Assembly: GCF_000422305.1 (NCBI RefSeq)
Contig: NZ_AULN01000013.1
Location: 1 to 64,000, forward strand
Direction: 5' to 3'
Origin: Luteimonas mephitis DSM 12574
GTDB lineage: Bacteria > Pseudomonadota > Gammaproteobacteria > Xanthomonadales > Xanthomonadaceae
DNA: 64,000 nt
The translations under genes and the position numbers were made by a program. Below the pieces are notes generated by a model that was given only the letters and a program-made list of their open reading frames with translations, was not told the origin of the DNA and did no database searches. Position 1 is the first letter of the stretch. Each line of letters begins with the position of its first letter. Shown one piece after another: positions 1 through 8,972 of the stretch.

Positions 1-2
1 TG

Positions 3-572
3 TTCCTCTCCGGCTGCGCCCACTCGAATCCGCCCGCCTCTCCATTCTCGGCACAGGACCTCGCCGCCATGACCGCACCCACCACGCCGCCCGGCAACCC
101 GACGCTCACCGCCGAGGAGATCGGCAAGCGGTTCCTGAAGCTGATCGAGGGGCTGGAATCTCGGAGCGATCTCACTCCGGCGCGCATCGAGGAAGTCGTC
201 GGGATTTCACTCAACCCGAAACCTGGAACCTTGGGCGCCGTGTTCCGGAGCGAGGATCTAGGCGGCGGATGGCGGTACGCGTTCGACTACATACCAGCGT
301 CGCCCTCACTGCTGCAGGGCGTTGGCCTTTCCTTCGAGAACGAGGTGGATAGCTATTCCAACATGACGCCCATTTGCAGAGTCGGTTTCGACGACTATCA
401 CAACCGGCTGAAGGCGATGGGATTTCGCGACACACCTATCCATGGCGAAATTGGCGAGCTCCGAAGTTGGCGCTATTACAAGAACGACATCACGATCTCC
501 ATCATTCCACAGAACGTGGTCGCCGGAGAACCCGGCCGGCTTTGCGTGAAGTCCATCGGGACATTGAACTGA
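3..572 (+). CDS. Partial lipoprotein, probable immunity protein of the adjacent T4SS effector
   Basis: The first internal ATG is at 69, but the frame is open to the left edge and encodes F-L-S-G-C before it. That is a perfect lipobox, with the acylated Cys codon at 15-17. The real start therefore lies left of the window and the first visible ATG is not the start. About 189 codons are visible. The mature part has no family I recognise. It lies 19 bases before a XVIPCD effector on the same strand. In Xanthomonadales, antibacterial T4SS effectors (X-Tfe) are usually encoded next to lipoprotein inhibitors (X-Tfi) that protect the periplasm of the producer. The immunity role is inferred from the lipobox and the neighbour. 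Base composition is visibly more AT-rich than in the flanking housekeeping genes, which suggests horizontal exchange of the pair. Confidence 0.7.
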   Translation, partial: FLSGCAHSNPPASPFSAQDLAAMTAPTTPPGNPTLTAEEIGKRFLKLIEGLESRSDLTPARIEEVVGISLNPKPGTLGAVFRSEDLGGGWRYAFDYIPASPSLLQGVGLSFENEVDSYSNMTPICRVGFDDYHNRLKAMGFRDTPIHGEIGELRSWRYYKNDITISIIPQNVVAGEPGRLCVKSIGTLN

Positions 573-591
573 TCCAGGGAAGGAGCCCGGG

Positions 592-2427
592 ATGGCCAAG
601 CCCAATCCGCAACTCGAAGCCGCGCTGGCGCAGTTCGCAGCCCGGCCGGGCACGACGCCCGACCAGCAAGCGCAGCTGCGCGCCGCGCTGGCCGCCGACG
701 CCGACCGGCTCGCGCAGCTCAACCAGGACGCCGCGCTTGGCCGGATCACCGGCTTCGCGCTCGAAGCCGCCGGCAGCGCCACGCAGATCGGCCGCTACGA
801 CAAGCACACCGGCGTCGTCTCCCTGCCGGCGACCAGCTTTCAAGCCGGCCGCAGCGCCGCCAGCCACGACCTGCAGTCGGTGATCGCGCTGCAGTCGATG
901 TCGGTCGACTTCGCCCACCAGGCCTATCGCGACCTGGCCAATCGATCCCATGCCGTCAACGGCGACATGCTGGACAACCTGCAGTCCACGCTCAACGGCT
1001 CGCCGGTGCTCGCCGGGCAGGCCAAGGCCGCGGTCACGCAGGGGCACCTGGAGCGCTTTGCCATCCTTGACCCGGCGATGTCCGCCGGCGCGACCTACGA
1101 CGGCAGGGACACGGTCAAGGCGATGAACCTGCCGGCGCAGGTGCTGCAGACCGGCTCCGCCGCCAATCCGCAGGGGCGATACGACGCGCGCGACCTGACC
1201 TTCGTGATCGGGCACGAACTCCAGCACGGCTTCAATCACCAGACAAAGCTCAAGGCGACCCAAGTTTTCCTGGAAGACATCCGGCTGCAGGCCGGCGTCA
1301 AAGGCCCCGTGCACGATTACACGGACGAACTGAAAGCCTATATCCAGGCCGGACGCGAGGACGAAGCGAAGGCGGAGATCGCCGGGTGGAATGCATTGTT
1401 GAGTCGAGAGAGACAACTGAATGCAAAAGCTGTTGGCCCAGATTTAATGCTGGCGACCAAGAACGGCAGAGCGCTAGATTTCGTCGAGCAGGACAAGAGC
1501 GCTTCCTTTATCAAGGCAATCGCCAAACCCGGCCTCACCTTCAACCCCGACGGCTCACTGTCCCAGACCCCGGCCAACGTCGCCGCGATGGGCCGGCACT
1601 ACTTCGATCGCCCCTCGCCGAACTACGCGCAGCCCGGCCAGCGGTCGGTCGGCATCGGCGAACACCGGGATCTCGCCGGCAACCCGCGGCCGACCGCGGA
1701 CTACCCCAACTACTACGGCACTTGGGCATGGGAGCAGATTCTCGCCGCCGAGGAGCGCGCCGGCACGCTCCATCAAGGGGCTGCGCCGCGGATCACTGCG
1801 AACATGGCCGGCGTCGGCCTGAGGGAAGACCTGATCGAGATGGAGGGGCTGGACCTGGGCCGCAACAAGGCGCGCCGACCCTATTACGACAGCGCCACCA
1901 CGCCGGCAAGCCTGCACCACTTCGACCACACCCAGGACGGCAGCGTCCATCCGGCCCACGACCACCAGCACGTGCCGGTGGCGCCGGCGCGTCGCGGCCC
2001 CGACGATCCCCGGCACCCCGACCACGCCATGCTCGAGCAGATCCGCGCCGGCGTGCGCGGCATCGACGAGGGCTTGGGCAAGCCCAACGACGTCATGAGC
2101 GAACGCGTCAGCCGCGGCCTGTTGGCGGCGTGCAAGGGCCATCGAGAAACGCCCGGCGGCGCCGGAGCCGCAAATGCCCTGGGCCGAGTCGATCACGTGG
2201 TGCTGGGCACGACCGGCAACATCTTCGCCGTCGAGGGGCGCTTGGACGACCCCGCCCACAAGCGCGCAGCGGTGCACGTGGAGGACGCGATCCGCACGCC
2301 GGTGGAACAGTCGGACAAGCGGCTGCAGGCCGCCAACCAGGCCATCGAGCGGGAGCAATCACGCGCACGGCAGCCGATGCACGACATCGACGACACCGTC
2401 CGCGCCGGCCCCGCGATGTCGATGTAG
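592..2427 (+). CDS. XVIPCD type IV secretion effector with HExxH zinc-peptidase domain (X-Tfe)
   Basis: This 611-residue protein has no signal peptide. An AAGGAG Shine-Dalgarno lies 6 bases before the ATG. Residues 208-212 read HELQH within FVIGHELQHGFNHQ, a zinc-peptidase signature. A plausible third ligand lies in DEAKAEIAGWN, about 60 residues on. The C-terminal 130 residues match the Xanthomonadales VirD4-interacting domain (XVIPCD): DHAMLEQIRAGV, then RVDHVVLG, NIFAVEG, and TPVEQSDKRL, with a Gln-rich tail. In Xanthomonas and Lysobacter this domain docks bacterial-killing effectors on the VirD4 coupling protein of the chromosomal T4SS. The likely role is a contact-delivered peptidase acting in the periplasm of competitors, with the preceding lipoprotein as inhibitor. 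The substrate is unknown. No T4SS structural genes are in the window. A lower-GC patch at about 1380-1520 interrupts the otherwise GC-rich gene. Confidence 0.82.
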   Translation: MAKPNPQLEAALAQFAARPGTTPDQQAQLRAALAADADRLAQLNQDAALGRITGFALEAAGSATQIGRYDKHTGVVSLPATSFQAGRSAASHDLQSVIALQSMSVDFAHQAYRDLANRSHAVNGDMLDNLQSTLNGSPVLAGQAKAAVTQGHLERFAILDPAMSAGATYDGRDTVKAMNLPAQVLQTGSAANPQGRYDARDLTFVIGHELQHGFNHQTKLKATQVFLEDIRLQAGVKGPVHDYTDELKAYIQAGREDEAKAEIAGWNALLSRERQLNAKAVGPDLMLATKNGRALDFVEQDKSASFIKAIAKPGLTFNPDGSLSQTPANVAAMGRHYFDRPSPNYAQPGQRSVGIGEHRDLAGNPRPTADYPNYYGTWAWEQILAAEERAGTLHQGAAPRITANMAGVGLREDLIEMEGLDLGRNKARRPYYDSATTPASLHHFDHTQDGSVHPAHDHQHVPVAPARRGPDDPRHPDHAMLEQIRAGVRGIDEGLGKPNDVMSERVSRGLLAACKGHRETPGGAGAANALGRVDHVVLGTTGNIFAVEGRLDDPAHKRAAVHVEDAIRTPVEQSDKRLQAANQAIEREQSRARQPMHDIDDTVRAGPAMSM

Positions 2428-2464
2428 AACGGGGAGAACGGCACGGGCGTGTCCGCGGATCGCC

Positions 2465-4366
2465 CTACAGGATTGGTGCCAGCCCCGCGCCGAAGCCGGT
2501 GAAGATGCGGGTCATCAGCGACTTGAAGCCGACGCTGACCTCGGGGAAATCGCCCACCGGCTCGTAGCATTTGCGGAATCCCGGGTCCGACGGCGGCAGC
2601 GGCAGCGGGCACCCGGGGCCGGGCACGAATTCGTAGCTGGTCGCGTAGCGCACCGGCCACAGGTCGAAGATCGGGAGGTGCTCGGAGATCTTCGCCAGCG
2701 AGTACTCCAGGCCGGAAAAGACCGGCGGCTTGTCGCGACGGGCGATGGTCCAGGCGTTGCCAGGCGCCATGTCGCGGCGGATGCTCGCGGCCAGCTCCTT
2801 CGCGAATGCGGGGTCGTCGATCACCACCGCGCTCTCGGTGTTGTAGTGGTCGCCGCGCGGGTCGAAGTTGTGGGTGCCGACCACGCCGATGCGCTCGTCG
2901 ATCACCATCGACTTGGCATGCAGGCCCCAGCGCACGCCGCCGCGCGCCAGCGGCACCGGCTCGTTGGCGGAAAAGCCCGACCAGCGCAGCGCCGAATATT
3001 CGCGCCCGAGCGGGCGCCGGCCGCTGCCGGGCTTCGGCACCTGGGTGAACACCGGCGTGCCGTCGTCGCGCCAGCTCACCCCGAACGCACCGGTGGCCTC
3101 GGGATCGATCGGCGCATCGGCCGGGAACGGCTTGAACTCGTGGATCTCGAAACCGAAGTCGCGCAGGTAGCGGCGCTTGTACTTGTACGACAGCGCGTAG
3201 GTGATGAACGCGTCGGTCGCCGCCAGGCTGTTGGTCGAGACCAGCACCCGCGGCGGGTCTTCGCGGTCGTGCAACTCGCGGAACAGGTCCTGCGCAGCCG
3301 GCGACAGCACCAGGTACGGTGTTTGCAGCAACACCTCGGACTGCGCCGCGGCGACCAGTTCGCGCAGGCCGAGGGTGGACGTGGCGATTTCATCCTCGCG
3401 CGAGCGCCGGTGCTTTCGCGGCAGGTCGGCGATGAACGTCACCCGGTCCACCGGCAGCGCCGCCGACACCAGGCGCCGGTCGACCAGCGCGTCGTCGGCC
3501 GCGTCGCGGGCCATGCGCCGCGCACGCGCGGGCAGGTCGAACTGCGGCTGCGGCAGAGCCGGCACGCCTTCGCGCAGGATGCGCTTGCCCACGTCGACCA
3601 GTTCGGCGATGCGGCGGGTGCGGCGCGCATCCCAGAACGCGTCGAAGTTGGCGGACATCTCGCCCGTCACCGGTCCGGCCACCAGCACGTCGCGGTCGCG
3701 GAAGTTGTAGACCGGGTCCCAGTCGTAATAGTCGTTCTGGTAATTGCGCCCGCCGGTGATGCCGACGATGCCGTCGACCAGCAGCAGCTTGCTGTGCATG
3801 CGCTGGTTCAGGCGTCGCCAGCAGCAGGCCGCCGCCAGCACGTACTGCGCGTAGTTGATGTGCGCCCGCCCCAGCACCGGGTTGTAGATGCGCAGCTCGA
3901 AGTTGTGGTGGGCACCGGCCAGCGCGGCCAGGGTATCGACGTGGCGCAGCGCCGAGAGCTGGTCGATCAGCACCCGCACCCGCACCCCGCGCCGCGCCGC
4001 GGCCAGCAGTTCGCCGAGCACCAGCTGGCTGGCATCGTCCTCGTCGAAGATGTAGGTCTGCAGGTCGATCTCGCGGGTCGCGCTGCGGATCAGGTTCAGC
4101 CGCGCCAGCAGCGAGTCCTGGCCGTAGTCGAGCAGCAGTGCGTAGTGGTGAGGCGCCCCGGGCGAGCTTTGCGCGTAGGCACGGGTGCCCAGCGCGCGCA
4201 GCGGCGACGGGTCGGCGCAGGCATCGGCACGGTCGCAGGTGTCGATGCTGGACTGCGCCTGCACCGCTGCCTGCAGCGCGCGCTCACGCTGCAGCGGCGA
4301 CAGGCTGGTGCAGGCGGATGCCGACAGCAGCAGCCACGGCAGCAGCAGGCGCGCCCATCGCTTCAC
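2465..4366 (-). CDS. Phospholipase D / cardiolipin synthase-like lipoprotein
   Basis: The 633-residue protein starts at GTG 4366, which overlaps the TGA of the upstream yceI-like gene (GTGA). The longer upstream frame is only a shadow. The N-terminus KRWARLLLPWLLLSASAC is a lipoprotein-type signal. Two HKD phosphodiesterase half-sites are visible: HSKLLLVDG (His191), followed by GGRNYQNDYY, and HAKSMVIDE (His483), followed by GTHNFDPRGDHYNTE. Together they form the PLD active site. The domain order is that of periplasmic PLD/cardiolipin synthase-like proteins common in Xanthomonadaceae. It probably acts on phospholipid head groups at the envelope. Transphosphatidylation and hydrolysis cannot be told apart from sequence. 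It is the last gene of the four-gene overlapping operon. Confidence 0.85.
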   Translation of the reverse strand: MKRWARLLLPWLLLSASACTSLSPLQRERALQAAVQAQSSIDTCDRADACADPSPLRALGTRAYAQSSPGAPHHYALLLDYGQDSLLARLNLIRSATREIDLQTYIFDEDDASQLVLGELLAAARRGVRVRVLIDQLSALRHVDTLAALAGAHHNFELRIYNPVLGRAHINYAQYVLAAACCWRRLNQRMHSKLLLVDGIVGITGGRNYQNDYYDWDPVYNFRDRDVLVAGPVTGEMSANFDAFWDARRTRRIAELVDVGKRILREGVPALPQPQFDLPARARRMARDAADDALVDRRLVSAALPVDRVTFIADLPRKHRRSREDEIATSTLGLRELVAAAQSEVLLQTPYLVLSPAAQDLFRELHDREDPPRVLVSTNSLAATDAFITYALSYKYKRRYLRDFGFEIHEFKPFPADAPIDPEATGAFGVSWRDDGTPVFTQVPKPGSGRRPLGREYSALRWSGFSANEPVPLARGGVRWGLHAKSMVIDERIGVVGTHNFDPRGDHYNTESAVVIDDPAFAKELAASIRRDMAPGNAWTIARRDKPPVFSGLEYSLAKISEHLPIFDLWPVRYATSYEFVPGPGCPLPLPPSDPGFRKCYEPVGDFPEVSVGFKSLMTRIFTGFGAGLAPIL

Positions 4367-4998
4367 GTGCCGCGCTCGGGCACGGCGTGCTCGGACATGG
4401 CGCGCTTGGGTATGTCGTGGCCGGGCATGTCGTGGCCGGGCATGGTGCGCACGCGCAGCGAGAACACCACCTTGCGCGACAGCGCGAAGCCCCAGCGATC
4501 CATGCCGTAGTCGTTGCGGTCGATGCTGCCCCTGGCGACGATGTCGCACTCCACGCCCGGACGCTCGCAGGTCGCGGGCTGGATGACGAAGCTCTCGCGC
4601 CGCTGCACGCCGCGGATCGTGACCCGCCCGCCAAGCCGGCCGCCGTGGCGGGTCAGGCTGCTGGCGTACGGTTCGGATTCGAACTCCACCCACGGGTAGC
4701 GGTCGGCCTCGAAGAAGCCCTCGCCGCGGGTCAGGCGGGTGAAGGTGGTGCTGTCGTCGATCACGACGTCGGTCGCCGCCAGCCGCAGCCGCACCTGCCG
4801 ACGGCCGTCGGGCAGGGTCGCGATCTCGCCTTCGTAGCGGGGAAAATGGCCGATCAGGGTCTTGCCCCAGCGCGTCTTCAGGGTGAAGCCGATCGCGGAC
4901 GTGGCCGGGTCGATCCCGGCCGCGCGCACGGAGGCCAGCAGCAGCACGATGGTCAGGCAGGCGGCGGCGAGCGCCGCAACGACGTCCCGTGGGGTCAC
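4363..4998 (-). CDS. YceI-family periplasmic protein
   Basis: GTG 4998 overlaps the sixA stop in a GTGA arrangement, giving 211 residues that begin VTPRDVVAALAAACLTIV, a signal peptide. The mature part has YceI landmarks: IDPATSAIGFTLKTRWGK, the middle TRLTRGEGFFEADRYPWVEF, GRVTIRGVQR and a final FSLRVR strand. YceI proteins are lipocalin-like barrels that bind polyisoprenoid lipids in the periplasm. The C-terminal tail after the barrel is odd: it repeats MPGHD and then varies it, because the DNA contains a short imperfect tandem repeat near 4400-4445. Translationally coupled to sixA upstream and the PLD gene downstream. Confidence 0.82.
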   Translation of the reverse strand: MTPRDVVAALAAACLTIVLLLASVRAAGIDPATSAIGFTLKTRWGKTLIGHFPRYEGEIATLPDGRRQVRLRLAATDVVIDDSTTFTRLTRGEGFFEADRYPWVEFESEPYASSLTRHGGRLGGRVTIRGVQRRESFVIQPATCERPGVECDIVARGSIDRNDYGMDRWGFALSRKVVFSLRVRTMPGHDMPGHDIPKRAMSEHAVPERGT

Positions 4999-5471
4999 GG
5001 CCACCAGAACGCGGACAGGGACGCGATGCCCGGTTCGATCTCGCCTTCCTTCGGCAGTGCCAGCACCGCGATGCCCGCCGGCGGCATGCCGCGGTAGTCG
5101 CCGGACTGGCCGCTGTGCATCAGCGCGACCAGGCGCTCGAGGCCCGGGTTGTGCCCCACCACCAGCAGCCGGTCGACGGCCTGGTGGCGATCGACCAGCG
5201 TGGCCAGCGTGCCCGGCGACGCCTCGTAGATGTCGTCCTCCAGGCGCTGGTCGACGTAGCCGATCTGCCCGAGCACCGCCTCGAGCGTCTCGCGCGTGCG
5301 TCGCGACGGCGAGCACAGCACCAGGTCCGGGACCAGCCGCTGCTCGCGCAGCCAGCGGCCGGCGGCCTCGGCCTCGGCATTGCCCTCGGCTGACAGCGGC
5401 CGGTCGAGGTCGGGCTGCCCGGGCGCGGACGACTCGGCATGGGCGTGGCGCAGGAGGATCAGTTCGCGCAT
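4995..5471 (-). CDS. sixA: SixA-type phosphohistidine phosphatase (histidine phosphatase superfamily)
   Basis: ATG 5471 overlaps the TGA of the ParA-like gene (ATGA) and gives 158 residues starting RELILLRHAHAES. The RHA motif at the N-terminus carries the phospho-accepting His. The second catalytic stretch VGHNPGLERL holds the distal His, and PSRRTRETLEAV is also typical. Length matches SixA (about 160 residues), which dephosphorylates histidine in HPt domains or PTS proteins. No sensor kinase is encoded nearby, so the physiological partner is unknown. Confidence 0.85.
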   Translation of the reverse strand: MRELILLRHAHAESSAPGQPDLDRPLSAEGNAEAEAAGRWLREQRLVPDLVLCSPSRRTRETLEAVLGQIGYVDQRLEDDIYEASPGTLATLVDRHQAVDRLLVVGHNPGLERLVALMHSGQSGDYRGMPPAGIAVLALPKEGEIEPGIASLSAFWWP

Positions 5472-6097
5472 CACTTCTTCAGCCACTTCAGCAGCGGTTG
5501 CCAGTCGTCCTGATGATCACGGACCTGGGCCGAATGGTAGTCGAACAGGCTCTTGCCCAGCCCCACCAGCAGCACGTAGGCCTGGCTGTCGCGCAGTTGC
5601 GCGACCACCGGGTAGGGCCACTGCGCGAGCAGCTCCAGCGCCTGCTGCGAGGCGTTGGTCCACGGCTTGAGCCGGTTGCCGACCAGGCCCACCCGCAGCT
5701 GGCCGCGGCGGATGCGCGGGTGCTTGGCCAGCGAGTTGAGGAACGGCACGGTCGCGTCGATGTCCAGCGACGACGGCAGCACCGGCACCACCAGCGTGTC
5801 GGCGTGCTCGAGGAAGCCGTCGAGGTCTTCGCGCATGGCACCGGCGGGCGCGTCGATGACCACGCGCTGGGCGTCCTCGGGCACCATCCGGCGCCAGCCC
5901 TTGTGGGTCCCGTCGAGCGGCAGCACCGCGCTTTCCAGCCCCGCCCGGCGCTCGGCCCAGCGGGTCGAGGATCCCTGCGGATCGGCATCGACCAGGACCG
6001 TCCGCTGCCCCGACAACGCCGACTGCGCGGCGAGATGGGTTGCGATCGTGGTCTTGCCGACACCGCCCTTGGAGCTGGCCACCAGCACTGTCTTCAT
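5471..6097 (-). CDS. ParA/MinD-family P-loop ATPase
   Basis: The ATG at 6097 is preceded by an AGAGGAAG Shine-Dalgarno and gives 208 residues. The deviant Walker A KGGVGKTTIATHLA is at the N-terminus with its signature lysine, VLVDADPQGSST is the A-prime motif, and VVIDAPAG is Walker B. No ParB gene or parS-like repeat is adjacent. The protein resembles the short orphan ParA ATPases of Xanthomonadaceae rather than the chromosomal partitioning ParA. It is the first gene of an operon with sixA, yceI and PLD, all with 1-4 base overlaps, so a role in positioning an envelope-associated cargo is possible but speculative. Confidence 0.82.
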   Translation of the reverse strand: MKTVLVASSKGGVGKTTIATHLAAQSALSGQRTVLVDADPQGSSTRWAERRAGLESAVLPLDGTHKGWRRMVPEDAQRVVIDAPAGAMREDLDGFLEHADTLVVPVLPSSLDIDATVPFLNSLAKHPRIRRGQLRVGLVGNRLKPWTNASQQALELLAQWPYPVVAQLRDSQAYVLLVGLGKSLFDYHSAQVRDHQDDWQPLLKWLKK

Positions 6098-6293
6098 GCG
6101 CTTCCTCTCGAATCGACGAAACGATCCGCGAGGGTACACCGGCCCGGGGACGGCCGCGACCGGGAGGCCTCGACGCGGTCGCGCGGCCGTCGCTATCCTC
6201 CCGGGATGGGGAACCGGCAGAGCGCAGCGTGGTCTTGATGCAGGGACGGGGATGCGCGCAGCGGCGCGAAGGACGCACCGTGGACCACGCGCC

Positions 6294-6954
<661 letters not shown>

Positions 6955-6968
<14 letters not shown>

Positions 6969-7968
6969 CCGCACGGCCGGCGCACGCCGCGCGCCAGCGC
7001 TGCTGGCGCTGGCATTGGCCGCATCGGCGGGCGCTCCCGCCAGCGCGGCGGTGCTGACCGGCGAAGTCCGCGCCACCGACGCCCAGGTGCTCTACACGCC
7101 GTTCTCCAACAACTCGCCGGTGGTGATCCGCTTCTTCGTGCCCGAGGGCGAGCGCGTGAAGACCGGCGACCCGGTACTGCGCATCGATCCCGGCCAGGCG
7201 GCCTCGCAGCTGTCCGAGCTCGACGCCCAGATCGAGCAGGCGCAGGCCACCGCCGCGAAGGCGCTGGCGGAACTGCAGGTCAAGGCGCTGGAGGCCGAGT
7301 CCGCGCTGGTCGACGCGCAGGCCGAGCTCGGCGCCGCGCGCCTGGATGCCGGATTGCCGCGCGAACTGGTCTCCGGCCTGGACCATGACCGCTACCAGGG
7401 CGAGTTCGACCGCACCACCCGCGAGGCCGCGCTCAAGCAGGCGCAGCTGGCGGCCGCCCGCGACGCGGTCGAGCGCCAGCGCAGCGACAGCGCGCTGGAG
7501 GTCAAGAAGCTGCAGCTCAAGCGCGACTACTACGCCACCCTGGCCGCCAACGCCGAGGTCCGCGCCACCCGCGACGGCGTGGTGGTGCACGGCTACAACA
7601 ACAACTGGCTCGGCGGCCGCATCGACGAAGGCTCTTCGGCGATGCCCGGCAGCGAGGCCGGCCAGGTGGTGGCAGCGGACAGCGCGATGCAGGTGCGCGC
7701 CTGGGCGCTGGAGCCCGATCGCCGCGGACTGGAGGTGGGGCAGGTGGTGCGGCTGGCCTTCGACGCCCTGCCCGGCCGCAGCATCGACGGACGCATCGCC
7801 GGCATCGCCGGTGCCCCGGAGCCGCGCGCCGAATGGGGGACGGGCAGCTACTTCATGATCGACATCGACTTGCCGCCAAAGAACGGCCTGCCGCTGCTGC
7901 CGGGCATGAGCGTGCGCGTCACCGCGCCCGCGCCCGCGGCTGCCGGCAAAGCCGGAGCCGCGCCTTGA
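6955..7968 (+). CDS. HlyD-family membrane fusion protein (adaptor 1 of 3)
   Basis: Start ATG 6955 lies inside the ABC gene; 337 residues. The signal peptide is RRAPALLALALAASAGAPASAA. A lipoyl-like half-motif (VIRFFVPEGERVKTGDPVLR) is followed by a long coiled coil rich in Ala, Glu and Gln from about residue 80 to 190. The second half-motif RATRDGVVVHGYNNNW and a beta-barrel domain follow. Adaptors of this type link an inner-membrane transporter to a TolC-like outer-membrane channel. The hairpin carries GLPRELVSGLDHDRYQGEFD, a block with counterparts in the next two genes. No outer-membrane factor is encoded nearby. Confidence 0.85.
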
Positions 7969-8972
7969 AGCCGCTGCCCGCCCGTTTTCTGTCCGCTGGC
8001 CTGCTGTGCGCCGGCCTGCTGTGCGCCGCGGCATTGCCCGCCAGCGCCGAAACGCTGCGCATCGACGGCGAGGTCTACGCCCGCAGCAGCGCGCAGATCA
8101 TGCCGCCGATGGTCCAGGACATGTGGCAGTTCAACATCACCCAGATCGCGCCCGACGGCGCACCGTTGGAAAAGGGCGCGGTGGCGGTCGCCTTCGACGC
8201 CAGCACGGTGATGAAGTCGCTGGCCGAGAAGGACAGCAAGCTGCAGGAGAAACAGCGCGAGCTCGACCGCCTGCAGCTGGAGCTGGCCGAACGCGAGCGC
8301 AGCAGCCACCTGGAGACCGAAAAGGCGCGCGCGGAGCTCGAAAAGGCCCGCCGCAAGACCGAGCAGCCGCAGGAGCTGATTGCCGGCATCGAGTACCGCA
8401 AGCTGGTGGTCGCACGCACCCAGGCCGAGCGCAAGCTGCAGCTGGCGCGCGAACTCGAACGCGCCAACGCACGGCAGCGCACCGAGGAACTGCGGCTGGT
8501 GCGCTCGGAGATCGCCCAGCTCGGCGCCGACGTCGCGCGCCTGGGCAAGACCCAGGCCGGGCTGACCGTCACCGCCCCGCGCAGCGGCATCCTGATGCAC
8601 CGCAGCAGCTGGAACGGCGACAAGTTCGACGTCGGCAGCCAGGTGTGGATGGGCCAGACCATCGCCGAAATCCCCGACCCGGCCACGCTGGCGGTGCGCG
8701 CCGAGCTGCCCGAGCGCGACTACCTGCGCGTGCGCCCGGGGATGGCCGCACGGGTGCGGGTGGAGGGCGGCGGCGGCGTGTTCCCGGCCAAGGTCGCCTC
8801 GATCGGGCGCACCGTGCGCAGCAAGTCGCAGGTGCAGCCGATCCCGGTGATGGACGTGGAAATCCGCCTCGACAACGCCAAGGCCAGGCTCAAGCCCGGC
8901 CAGACCGTGGGGATCGAGCTGACCGTGCCCGGCCTCGCCGCTGCAGCCCCGGCCCCGGCGGTGGCGCCATGA
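7965..8972 (+). CDS. HlyD-family membrane fusion protein (adaptor 2 of 3)
   Basis: The start is a TTG at 7965 that overlaps the previous stop (TTGA) and gives a clean signal peptide, ARFLSAGLLCAGLLCAAALP, ending near ASAE. There are 335 residues. A strongly heptad-like coiled coil runs through KDSKLQEKQRELDRLQLELA and the repeated KARAELEKARRK, with the block EQPQELIAGIEYRKLVVART corresponding to the one in adaptor 1. After the hairpin come TVTAPRSGILMHRSSWNGDK and a barrel. It is a paralogue of its neighbours, so the transporter may use mixed adaptors. Confidence 0.83.
   Translation: MKPLPARFLSAGLLCAGLLCAAALPASAETLRIDGEVYARSSAQIMPPMVQDMWQFNITQIAPDGAPLEKGAVAVAFDASTVMKSLAEKDSKLQEKQRELDRLQLELAERERSSHLETEKARAELEKARRKTEQPQELIAGIEYRKLVVARTQAERKLQLARELERANARQRTEELRLVRSEIAQLGADVARLGKTQAGLTVTAPRSGILMHRSSWNGDKFDVGSQVWMGQTIAEIPDPATLAVRAELPERDYLRVRPGMAARVRVEGGGGVFPAKVASIGRTVRSKSQVQPIPVMDVEIRLDNAKARLKPGQTVGIELTVPGLAAAAPAPAVAP

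Noticed and set aside
306..1416. Long minus-strand frames across the effector gene
   Set aside because: They are antisense shadows of a GC-rich gene, without ribosome sites or recognisable domains; the plus strand has the XVIPCD and HELQH motifs.
2174..4510. 778-codon plus-strand frame
   Set aside because: Ala/Arg-rich antisense of the phospholipase D gene, whose two HKD motifs prove the minus strand codes.
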